From Nereida sp965655635 (GTDB lineage: Bacteria; Pseudomonadota; Alphaproteobacteria; Rhodobacterales; Rhodobacteraceae): DNA of 64,000 bases. The notes under the pieces were generated by a model. The model was not told the DNA's origin and did not search any database. It saw only the letters and a list, made by a program, of their open reading frames with translations. A program made the translations under genes and the position numbers. Position 1 is the stretch's first letter. Each line of letters opens with the position of its first letter. Shown one piece after another: positions 56,686-64,000 of this stretch. The DNA is taken from NCBI RefSeq assembly GCF_965655635.1, contig NZ_CBFHHE010000010.1:4561-68560 (forward strand), written 5' to 3'.

Positions 56686-56868
56686 CCACTGCTACACGCC
56701 AAACCTGACGCGTTCCGTGCAGATACCCACGCACCGCCACCCCGTCAAGCGGAAGTCGCGGCATTTTGTAACAAAAATTCAATTATTTCGGTGACTGTAG
56801 TTGAAGTTATAAAAACGTAAATTATGCGCAGCGCATTTGAAACATAAATAGAATATCGGGGGGGGGAA

Positions 56869-56944
56869 TGGTGGGTCGTGAGAGGCTCGAACTCCCGACA
56901 TCTTCCGTGTAAAGGAAGCGCTCTACCAACTGAGCTAACGACCC
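56869..56944 (-). tRNA. tRNA-Val (TAC)
   Basis: A 76-base cloverleaf on the minus strand with acceptor GGGTCGT/ACGACCC, anticodon TAC, D loop AGTTGGTAGAG, T loop TTCGAGC and encoded ACCA end. A run of seven G lies just outside the 3' end (56859-56866). Confidence 0.96.
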
Positions 56945-56999
56945 GATGAGCGGTGTATTAGCGCCAAACCTTTGGGCGCTGCAACCCCCTTTTTCACCC

Positions 57000-57587
57000 T
57001 TATTCGAGTTTTGTCTGAACACCGCCGCTCAGGCGGTACACAACACCCTGCCCGCCCGGCAATTTCCCAAGGTTTTCTGTAGCTTGCCCCAAAATGACCG
57101 CTCGCAGCATTCGGCTGGTAATCCCGTGGGTGATAAGCACGGTCGGCCCTGTCAAACTATCAAGTAATGATTGCGCACGGACACGAAGGGCCTCAAACCC
57201 CTCGCCCTGCGGCGCGTATTTGTAAAGCGCGAGCGCCCCGTCCGGCGTATCTTCAACCACTGCATCGCTTGGCAGCTCCGCAAGGCAGTCCTGACGCAGG
57301 CGCCCTGACCATGTGCCAACGGTGATTTCAGCAAGACGGTCATCTGTCTCAATTTCGCCTAAACCCGCCACGGCAATTTCAGCAGTTTGCAAAGCCCGAC
57401 CTTGGGGGCTGCTTAGCACGCGCCACCCATCAACCCCAATACGCTGGAGTATCGCGTGTTGCGCAGCCGCCTGCTGTCTGCCAAGTCGCGTCAGGCTGCT
57501 ATCAAGAGCACCCTGCATACGGCTTTCACGGTTCCACTCCGTTTCGCCGTGGCGCATGATCAATAGGTCCGGATAGGTTTTGTTCAT
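57000..57587 (-). CDS. Histidine phosphatase (phosphoglycerate mutase family)
   Basis: A 195-residue phosphatase of the histidine-phosphatase superfamily. The phospho-accepting His13 is in the motif MRHGETEWNRE, and the second catalytic His lies in VLITHGITSRML. At this length it is closer to phosphatases such as GpmB/CobC-like members than to dimeric phosphoglycerate mutase; the substrate is not known. It lies upstream of the tRNA cluster and downstream of the HU gene on the same strand. Confidence 0.88.
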   Translation of the reverse strand: MNKTYPDLLIMRHGETEWNRESRMQGALDSSLTRLGRQQAAAQHAILQRIGVDGWRVLSSPQGRALQTAEIAVAGLGEIETDDRLAEITVGTWSGRLRQDCLAELPSDAVVEDTPDGALALYKYAPQGEGFEALRVRAQSLLDSLTGPTVLITHGITSRMLRAVILGQATENLGKLPGGQGVVYRLSGGVQTKLE

Positions 57588-57647
57588 CTCAGCTTTACCT
57601 CGATTGTCTTGGATCAGGCTGGGGTGGTCCCTATCACGATCCAGCTA

Positions 57648-58045
57648 TTATTCGGTGTCTGCGCCAGTTCGCTGCACCGTTTTGCGTTGCCTAATTTTGC
57701 AGACAAACACTTTTGCACCAGCCATTTCTTTTTGTCGATTAATCTTCAGCTTATCAAAAGGTTGCAGATTGAGTTCCTCGCCCTGTGCCAACGCGTCCCC
57801 AAGAACATCAAGCATGGCCTCAACAACAGGTTTAGCGTCTTTACGCTTTGCACCGCCTTTACTCACGACACGATTGATCAATTCCTTTTTGCGAAGGCTA
57901 GGCGTTACCTCGACCGGTGCCGAGCCTATCCCCGTTTTCACCGCCACAACGTTGGATCCAACGGTTGTGTCTGCTGTTGTTCCTGATATTTTCCCTTTGC
58001 TGTGGATACAGCCGTTTGAACCGATGATTTAGGTGTCTTGGCCAT
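57648..58045 (-). pseudogene. HU-family DNA-binding protein with a one-base N-terminal frameshift
   Basis: The C-terminal part reads VTPSLRKKELINRVV, then KDAKPVVEAMLDVLGDALAQG and LQPFDKLKINRQKEMAGAKV, an HU/IHF-type fold with a basic, low-complexity N-terminal extension. The true start is ATG 58045, with TAGGAGG seven bases upstream. Reading from it gives MAKTPKSSVQTAVSTAKGK, then the frame is lost: continuing the family frame needs one more base in the four-T run at 57989-57992 (AAAA in the gene). The total of 398 bases is one short of 133 codons. Without repair only a ~36-residue peptide is made from the good start. Confidence 0.75.
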
Positions 58046-58225
58046 AATGCGGCCTCCTACTTATTAAACGTTTCCAATACACTAGCAGCCTAGCGCAAAG
58101 CCCGCAGACCAGCTACACCCGATATATGCAAAGGGTTAATTGAGCCTGCCGCGTACCCACCTGTTGTGTCTGCGCACCACTTTTGGGCAGTTTTGCGGCG
58201 AATTAAGTCATATTTTACACAATAA

Positions 58226-58253
58226 TTGACCATGACCACCAAGATGATATGAC
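58226..58253 (+). promoter_or_regulatory. Probable promoter of the 59-aa gene
   Basis: TTGACC (58226-58231) and TATGAC (58248-58253) are separated by 16 bases. The likely start near 58260 would leave a short leader of ~36 bases before the ATG. Confidence 0.5.
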
Positions 58254-58295
58254 AGGGCTATAGTTATAAACTTGCGGTATATGAAAGCTTACAAA

Positions 58296-58475
58296 ATGAA
58301 AAAAACCTTTATCACAACATGTGCAGTACTGGCATTCGCAACACCAACATTCGCTGGCGGCCTGTCCGACGCAATGGTTGCTCCAGAAGTTATCGCTGCT
58401 GATACAACATCAAGCAGCTCACAAGGCATCCTGGTTCCAATCATGGCGCTTTTGTTGCTCGCAGCTGCAAGCTAA
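58296..58475 (+). CDS. Small secreted/membrane protein (59 aa)
   Basis: A 59-residue protein with a classic signal peptide (MKKTFITTCAVLAFATPTFA, cleavage after residue 20), a short acidic region, a Ser-rich linker (DTTSSSSQ) and a C-terminal hydrophobic segment (GILVPIMALLLLAAAS). ATG 58296 is chosen over 58281 because it gives a clean Lys-rich signal peptide. Similar tiny proteins occur widely in Rhodobacteraceae. I know of no function. A promoter upstream and a terminator downstream mark it as an independent gene. Confidence 0.75.
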   Translation: MKKTFITTCAVLAFATPTFAGGLSDAMVAPEVIAADTTSSSSQGILVPIMALLLLAAAS

Positions 58476-58504
58476 GCCTGAGCGCTTAGTCGAAAGAATT
58501 AGAG

Positions 58505-58535
58505 AAAGGCCTGCCATTTCGGCGGGCCTTTTTCG
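58505..58535 (+). terminator. Terminator after the 59-aa gene
   Basis: AAAGGCCTGCC pairs with GGCGGGCCTTT (one G-U) around a five-base loop, followed by TTT. Confidence 0.85.
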
Positions 58536-58613
58536 TTTATGACGGCGGGTGTGCGAAAGCCCCAAGGTAACGATCCCCACTGATACAACGCCCAGGCGAA
58601 AACTTCACAAACA

Positions 58614-58646
58614 AAAAAGGCCGCAGAAAACCTGCGGCCCTTTCGT
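58614..58646 (-). terminator. Terminator after lon
   Basis: Read on the minus strand, GGGCCGCAG and CTGCGGCC flank a short TTTT-containing loop and are followed by six T, about 30 bases beyond the lon stop. Confidence 0.85.
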
Positions 58647-58676
58647 ATTTTATCGCTCTGCTAAACAGGCAATTGC

Positions 58677-61082
58677 CTAATGCGCAGTCGCACCTGTCGC
58701 AGAGGCTTTTGCCGCCAAAGCTGCGGCTGCCGCCTCTTCTGCCGCTTCATCCCATTCAATCGCTTCGGGTTGGCGGATCAGCGCATGCTCAAGAACTTCT
58801 GTCACGTGGGACACCGCGATAATCTCAAGACCTTCTTTGACGTTGTCAGGAATGTCCGGCAGGTCCTTAAGGTTTTCTTGCGGGATAAGCACAGTTTTGA
58901 TGCCCCCACGCAGCGCCGCCAAAAGTTTTTCTTTCAGCCCACCAATCGGCATGGCGTTCCCGCGCAGCGATACCTCACCAGTCATTGCGATATCTTTGCG
59001 CACTGGAATCTTGGTCAACACCGATACAATAGACGTCACCATCGCCAAACCTGCGCTTGGCCCGTCTTTGGGCGTCGCACCGTCGGGGACGTGTACGTGG
59101 ATATCCACGGCATCAAACTTCGTCGGCTTCACACCAATCGCAGGGCTAACCGAGCGTACGTACGACGACGCCGCATCGATGGATTCCTTCATCACATCTC
59201 CAAGCTTACCTGTGGTCTTCATCCGGCCCTTGCCCGGCAGGCTCAGCGCTTCGATTGACAACAGCTCGCCACCAACAGACGTGTAGGCAAGACCTGTGAC
59301 GACACCTATCTGGTCCTCTTTTTCCGCAAGACCGTGTTTGTACTTCGGCACGCCTAAGAACTCATCAAGGTTGTCAGCGGTAACTGTTACGGTCTCCGCC
59401 TCTTTCTTAATGATCTTCGTGACTGCTTTACGGGCAATCTTGGCCAACTCACGCTCAAGGTTCCGCACACCCGCCTCGCGGGTGTAGGTTTGGATCACAC
59501 CCGTCAGACCATCATCGCTCAACTCGAACTCACCCTTGCGCAGGCCGTGGTTCTTTTTCTGCTTCTCAATCAGATGCTGCTTGGCTATCTCGGCTTTTTC
59601 ATTCTCTGTGTATCCCGACAGGCTAATGATCTCCATCCGGTCCAAAAGCGGACCCGGCATGTTATAAGAGTTCGCCGTTGTCAGGAACATCACGTTGGAC
59701 AAGTCGTATTCCACCTCAAGGTAGTGATCGACAAATGTGCCATTTTGCTCTGGATCAAGCACTTCAAGCATCGCAGAGGCCGGATCACCACGGAAGTCTT
59801 GCCCCATCTTGTCGATTTCATCGAGCAAAATGAGCGGATTGGTAGTTTTCGCCTTCTTCAACGCCTGAATGATCTTACCTGGCATTGAGCCAATATACGT
59901 CCGACGGTGTCCACGGATCTCGGATTCGTCCCGCACACCCCCAAGAGAGATGCGGATAAACTCGCGGCCCGTCGCGCGCGCCACAGATTTACCAAGTGAG
60001 GTTTTACCCACACCGGGAGGGCCCACAAGGCACATGATCGGCCCCTTCAGCTTGGCTGAGCGTTGCTGCACCGCAAGATACTCGACAATGCGCTCTTTTA
60101 CTTTGTCCAAACCGTAGTGATCCGTGTCTAAAACCTTTTGCGCGTGGCCAAGGTCTTTTTTCACGCGGGACTTCTTTCCCCACGGAATAGACAGCATCCA
60201 GTCAAGATAGTTGCGCACCACGGTCGCTTCGGCGGACATGGGTGACATGTTCTTGAGCTTCTTGATCTCAGCGTCAGCTTTTTCACGTGCTTCTTTGGAC
60301 AGCTTGGTGGCAATAACTTTTGCCTCGAACTCGGCAACTTCGCCAGCGCCCTCTTCGCCGTCGCCAAGCTCTTTCTGAATGGCTTTCATTTGCTCATTCA
60401 AATAATACTCGCGCTGCGTCCGTTCCATTTGGGACTTAACACGGGTCTTGATCTTCTTTTCGACCTGCAAAACAGACATCTCGCCCTGCATTAGCGCAAA
60501 AATCTGTTCCAGACGTTCGGCAATGTTCAGGGTTTCGAGAAGCTTTTGCTTTTCATCGACTTCAATGCCCAAATGACCTGCAACCAAATCAGCCAGCTTC
60601 GCAGGCTCCTCGGCCTCCTCAACGGCTGTAAGCGCCTCCTCGGGGACGTTCTTTTTGACTTTGGCGTAGCGTGCAAATTCCTCGCCCACAGTACGCACAA
60701 GCGCCTCAACGGTGTCCGCATCACCGGGCAGCTCGGTCAGATATTCTGCGCTAGCTTCAAAGAAGCTGTCATTTTCAAGGTATTCAGAAATGCGCACTCG
60801 TGCGACACCTTCAACCAACACTTTTACGGTGCCATCGGGCAATTTCAAAAGCTGCAAGACATTCGCCAAAACACCCGCTTTGTAGATGCCATCTGTGTCT
60901 GGATCATCGGCGGACGGGTCAACTTGGCTGGCGAGCAAGATTTGTTTGTCGTCGGCCATCACCTCTTCCAAGGCGCGTACAGATTTATCACGGCCCACAA
61001 AGAGCGGCACGATCATATGCGGAAACACAACAATGTCGCGCAACGGCAGAACAGGATAAGATGAATTCAACGGATCTTGCAT
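58677..61082 (-). CDS. lon: ATP-dependent protease Lon
   Basis: An 801-residue AAA+ protease degrading misfolded and regulatory proteins. The N-terminal LON domain (VLPLRDIVVFPHMIVPLFVG) is complete. Walker A is GPPGVGKTSLGKS and Walker B ILLDEIDKMG. The proteolytic Ser-Lys dyad is Ser676 in DGPSAGLAM and Lys719 in GGLKEKLL. The frame is open to 61313, but ATG 61082 starts the family sequence and has AAAGGA upstream. A strong heat-shock promoter lies ~90 bases before it and a terminator after it, so it is a single gene. Confidence 0.97.
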   Translation of the reverse strand: MQDPLNSSYPVLPLRDIVVFPHMIVPLFVGRDKSVRALEEVMADDKQILLASQVDPSADDPDTDGIYKAGVLANVLQLLKLPDGTVKVLVEGVARVRISEYLENDSFFEASAEYLTELPGDADTVEALVRTVGEEFARYAKVKKNVPEEALTAVEEAEEPAKLADLVAGHLGIEVDEKQKLLETLNIAERLEQIFALMQGEMSVLQVEKKIKTRVKSQMERTQREYYLNEQMKAIQKELGDGEEGAGEVAEFEAKVIATKLSKEAREKADAEIKKLKNMSPMSAEATVVRNYLDWMLSIPWGKKSRVKKDLGHAQKVLDTDHYGLDKVKERIVEYLAVQQRSAKLKGPIMCLVGPPGVGKTSLGKSVARATGREFIRISLGGVRDESEIRGHRRTYIGSMPGKIIQALKKAKTTNPLILLDEIDKMGQDFRGDPASAMLEVLDPEQNGTFVDHYLEVEYDLSNVMFLTTANSYNMPGPLLDRMEIISLSGYTENEKAEIAKQHLIEKQKKNHGLRKGEFELSDDGLTGVIQTYTREAGVRNLERELAKIARKAVTKIIKKEAETVTVTADNLDEFLGVPKYKHGLAEKEDQIGVVTGLAYTSVGGELLSIEALSLPGKGRMKTTGKLGDVMKESIDAASSYVRSVSPAIGVKPTKFDAVDIHVHVPDGATPKDGPSAGLAMVTSIVSVLTKIPVRKDIAMTGEVSLRGNAMPIGGLKEKLLAALRGGIKTVLIPQENLKDLPDIPDNVKEGLEIIAVSHVTEVLEHALIRQPEAIEWDEAAEEAAAAALAAKASATGATAH

Positions 61083-61168
61083 GAAAAATTTTCCTTTTGG
61101 CTGGCAGACGGCAGGGACCCCACAGATGCAGCAATCCAACACATTCGACCGTCCCCGATCAGGGTTTG

Positions 61169-61197
61169 AAATGGGGCGTTCTGCCGCCGTTTTCAAG
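61169..61197 (-). promoter_or_regulatory. Sigma-32-type heat-shock promoter of lon
   Basis: On the minus strand, CTTGAAA (complement of 61191-61197) and CCCCATTT (complement of 61169-61176) are separated by 14 bases. This matches the RpoH consensus CTTGAAA-N11-14-CCCCATNT. The predicted start near 61160 leaves a leader of about 80 bases. Confidence 0.85.
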
Positions 61198-61324
61198 CCC
61201 GTGCTGTCATGTCGTCTGGCAGTTTGCCCCGAGCGTGCGGCACGCACAAGGCGCGAATGAGGCTCTGGTTCAAGATTTATTGGTAAATATGCAGCCTTGC
61301 GAAAAACACTCAAGCCAGACTACG

Positions 61325-61769
61325 CTACGTTAACCGGTACGCTTGCGTCATTTTTTTCACCACCTCGTCTTGCGAAATAGCCGCGTCCGGATCACCGCCG
61401 ATCGCGCTCAGCACGTACCACATGTAGGCCCGCATCAGGTCAGGCTGGGGCATGCCAAGGCCGACCTCATAGTACCAAGCAACACCGCTTTGCGCGCCCG
61501 GGTGGCCCTTCATGGCGCTGCGCAGGTACCAATCAAATGCGCGGGCACTGTCTTTCTCAACCCCCAATCCAAGGGGCGTACATCACACCGATCAGCTCTT
61601 CGGCATCAGCGTTGCCAGACCGCTCCGCAGGCCAAAAAGCTTCCATTGCGCGCTCATACTCTCCGGCCTCCATCAGATCACGCGCATGTTCAATATCGGC
61701 CACAGCCGCCAGAGCAGAGGCAAAAACACACGCAACACTTATCACACTTGCACGCAAAAACTGGCGCAT
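61325..61769 (-). pseudogene. Sel1-repeat protein with a +1 frameshift
   Basis: Starting at ATG 61769 (AAGGAGA eight bases upstream), the frame gives a signal peptide (MRQFLRASVISVACVFASAL) and the first repeat (LMEAGEYERAMEAFWP, then ADAEELIGVMYA). It then leaves the family pattern and stops after PWIGG. Removing one C from the GCCCC run (complement near 61576-61579) restores LGLGVEKDSARAFDWYLRSA and the rest of the repeats to 61325. Sel1 proteins are alpha-helical scaffolds. The lesion is one inserted base in a homopolymer. It is divergent from, and overlaps, the putative start of the di-haem peroxidase gene. Confidence 0.75.
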
Positions 61770-63061
61770 CTCATTGCTCTCCTTGGCTGTTTGGCTGCGC
61801 ATGCATTTGCACAGACGCCACTGTCAGCTGATGATTTTCTGCCCGCCGATCCAGAACAGGCACAAATCGGTCGGCTATTGTTTTACGATAAAGTGCTGTC
61901 GGGAAATCGCAACATCAGTTGCGGGACGTGCCATCACCATGACCAAGCCGGTACCGATGGGCTTAGCCTTGGCATTGGTGAAGGCGGCACAGGCGTTGGC
62001 CCAAAGCGTACAGTCGGGCAAGGCAAAGACCTGATCCGCAAGCGCATTCCGCGCAATGCACCCGCACTTTGGAACATCGGACACCGCGATGTGAAAGTAC
62101 TGTTCCACGATGGTCGGCTCTCAGTAAGCGATCTTTACGGGAATGGTTTCAACTCCCCCGCCGAGGAATGGCTGCCCAGCGGCCTTGATAATATCGTGGC
62201 GGCTCAAGCCCTGTTTCCAATGACAGCCCAATTCGAGATGGCGGGCAATTTGGGCGAGAATGACATTATCCACGCTACACAAATCCGTATAGACCGTGCA
62301 TGGCCGCTGATCGCAGAACGCGTGGCCGCCATTCCTGAGTACGTCGATATGTTTGCGCAAGCGTTTGCGGATGTATCATCCCCCCGCGACATTACAATCG
62401 TGCACATCGGCAACGCGCTTGGGGCATTCATCATCTCGGAATGGACCAGCACCGACACGCTCCATGATCAACATTTGCGCAGTGGCACCCCGTTATCGCC
62501 CCCAGCCGCCGCAGGCAAAGAGCTGTTTTTCGGTGATGCTGGCTGCTCGGCTTGCCACTCTGGCCCTCTCTTTTCAGACGGTGCGTTCCGTGCCCTTGGC
62601 CTGCCCGCTTTTGGGCCTAGCCGTACCCGTAGATTTGATCCCATCCCCCGCGATGTGGGCCGAATGGGCAAAAGCGACCGTCTTGAGGATGCCTACCGGT
62701 TCAAAACGCCCTCTTTGCGCAATGTCGCTGTAACAGCGCCCTACGGTCATAACGGTGCCTACCCGAGCTTAGAGCGTATGATCAAACACCACCTTAATCC
62801 ATGGGCCGAACGTAGCGCGTGGCAGCGTAGCGATGCATCCCTGCCCCAGCGCCCCATATTGCTGTCATTGATTTCGTCATACAGTCCGACACCCGCGAGA
62901 TGGCGCGACAGAGCAGCGTCCTTGATATTGACATCCCCGCGCGAACTCAGACAGAGATTGACCAAATTATTGCTTTTCTCAAAACCCTCACCGACCCATC
63001 TCCATATGATCGACCATTGGGACGGCCGGAGACAGTACCATCAGGACTTCCCGTTGACTGA
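61761..63061 (+). pseudogene. Di-haem cytochrome c peroxidase (MauG-like) with a -1 frameshift
   Basis: The frame encodes a hydrophobic start (LIALLGCLAAHAFA) and a bacterial di-haem peroxidase: first haem motif CGTCH, then RNAPALWNIGHRD and FHDGRLS, second haem motif CSACH in DAGCSACHSGPLFS, and FKTPSLRNVAVTAPYGHNGA with the distal-type His. At 62852-62855 the run CCCC appears to lack one C. With it restored, the family C-terminus follows (HIAVIDFVIQSDTREMARQ to SGLPVD) and stops at TGA 63059. In the given sequence the original frame stays open through to the next gene by chance. The start codon is unclear: no ATG fits; 61761 (CTG) or 61791 (TTG) are candidates. Confidence 0.7.
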
Positions 63062-64000
63062 CACCAAACGAACCACCGCCGACACCCCATTTAGACCCGG
63101 GTTTGATCCCCGTTGGCGTGATGCCACTGATTATATTCTGGGATGCACCAAAGACATTTGGGAAGATCGCGGCATCCACACGCTTAACCACTATTACAGC
63201 GATACCATCCATGTACGCTCTCCTGCCTCTATGGTGATTGGCAATGCGGGCGTTATCCCCGCAACCATGGCGACGTTGTCCGAATTTCCCAACCGTCAGC
63301 TTTACGGCGAAGACGTCATCTGGTGCGACGCACCCAACGATGCGCTTTTGTCGTCCCATAGGCTACTGTGCACCGCCACCCATGAAGGTGCAGGCATGTA
63401 CGGCAATCCCACGGGGCGCAATCTAAGCTACCGGATCATTGCCAACTGTCACGCACAGGCAAATCAGATTGATGACGAATGGCTTGTGCGCGATCAAAGC
63501 GCAATTGTTGAGCAGATGGGCCAAGACATTGTGGACTGGACCCGTGACCTGATCAGTCGCGAAGGTGGCCCTGATGCTTGCGTGCGGCCCTTCACGCCTG
63601 CGATTGATAGCCAAGGCCCCTACACAGGACGGGGCAATGACAACCCATGGGGCGCGCAATATGCTCAACATCTGACTGCATTGATGCAGGCCGACTTTGG
63701 CACTGTGACCCGCAACATGGACCGCGCCGTGGAAGGACACTACTGGCGTCACTCTGACGGGCACGGGACGCCGTTTGTCGACAAGACATGGATGGGCCTT
63801 CGTGCGGCGTTCCCTTCGGCGCAATTTGACGTGATGCAAGTCATCGGCATGGACAACGATCTTATTGGGCCACGTGCTTCTGTGCTCTTTTCCCTATCAG
63901 GGCGTCATGACGGATGGGGTACTTTCGGCCGTCCTACTGGTGCTGACGTGTTCATCATGGGCCTTGCACAGGCCGAGTTTGGCCCACGCGGGATCCGCCG
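63054..64000 (+). CDS. SnoaL-like (NTF2-fold) protein, runs off the window
   Basis: A polyketide-cyclase/NTF2-like protein of at least 315 residues with two related halves. The first half has DIWEDRGIHTLNHYYSDTI, MVIGNAGVIPATMATL and QLYGEDVIW; the second starts near RAVEGHYWRHSDGHGT. The TTG at 63054 is chosen because AGGA lies seven bases upstream and MTDTKRTTADTP-type reading fits; it overlaps the TGA of the peroxidase gene. Members act as small-molecule binding or isomerase-like domains; no reaction is assigned. The 3' end lies beyond 64000. Confidence 0.7.
   Translation, partial: MTDTKRTTADTPFRPGFDPRWRDATDYILGCTKDIWEDRGIHTLNHYYSDTIHVRSPASMVIGNAGVIPATMATLSEFPNRQLYGEDVIWCDAPNDALLSSHRLLCTATHEGAGMYGNPTGRNLSYRIIANCHAQANQIDDEWLVRDQSAIVEQMGQDIVDWTRDLISREGGPDACVRPFTPAIDSQGPYTGRGNDNPWGAQYAQHLTALMQADFGTVTRNMDRAVEGHYWRHSDGHGTPFVDKTWMGLRAAFPSAQFDVMQVIGMDNDLIGPRASVLFSLSGRHDGWGTFGRPTGADVFIMGLAQAEFGPRGIR

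Noticed and set aside
56859..56866. Run of G beside tRNA-Val as a recombination or regulatory signal
   Set aside because: A plain homopolymer with no partner sequence; nothing supports a function.
61083..61313. In-frame 77-codon extension of Lon
   Set aside because: It contains the heat-shock promoter, and the family N-terminus begins at 61082.

Overview
The window reads as a chromosomal segment of an alphaproteobacterium of the Rhodobacterales (roseobacter group). Signs are the C4-pathway 5-aminolevulinate synthase, the GH108 endolysin/3TM holin pair of the kind linked to gene transfer agent release, RTX and Hint_2 proteins, a ZapA/coiled-coil pair next to transketolase, the M23 peptidase-bactofilin pair, and a RodZ-like HTH/DUF4115 protein. 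I see no prophage, insertion sequence, CRISPR array or rRNA. The content is mostly core metabolism and envelope genes.

Layout. 0-4 kb: gltX end, citrate synthase, a disrupted RTX gene, an enoyl-CoA hydratase-like gene. 4-11 kb, minus strand: ccmE, an endolysin-holin pair, ccmF and ccmH, preceded by acyltransferase, murI and argC. 11-17 kb: a LysR regulator, a candidate small RNA, a large RTX/Hint protein, purL, bolA-like and grxD. 17-23 kb: zapA region, tkt, and two tandem GAPDH genes flanking a 47-aa membrane peptide. 23-36 kb, minus strand: coaD, uvrA, two MFS transporters, lpdA, a DUF924 gene, queA and a giant AsmA/YhdP-like protein. 36-40 kb: bcp, DUF455, M23 peptidase and bactofilin. 40-47 kb: prfB, PBP1A, an amidase and an aminotransferase. 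47-56 kb: M48 protease, DsbA-like oxidoreductase, a broken histidine kinase, ispG, the RodZ-like protein, hemA and an M20 peptidase. 56-64 kb: two identical tRNA-Asp genes, tRNA-Val, a phosphatase, a frameshifted HU gene, lon with a heat-shock promoter, a frameshifted Sel1 gene, a frameshifted di-haem peroxidase gene and a SnoaL-like gene running off the end.

How the genes connect. Central carbon genes (gltA, tkt, gap x2, lpdA) are spread over the first half. Three of their promoters (first gap, second gap, lpdA) carry the same near-palindrome TTAGCGNTAA, which suggests one shared repressor. The two GAPDHs differ at the cofactor-selecting residue (Ala36 versus Asp36), suggesting an NADP-type/NAD-type pair. 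Envelope growth is represented by PBP1A, the amidase, M23 peptidase, bactofilin, the RodZ-like protein, ZapA and MurI.

A recurring oddity is that six genes each carry what looks like one lesion: in-frame stops in the RTX, DUF2189 and histidine kinase genes, and one-base indels in homopolymers in the HU, Sel1 and peroxidase genes. These are either real pseudogenes or base-calling errors; the sequence alone cannot decide.
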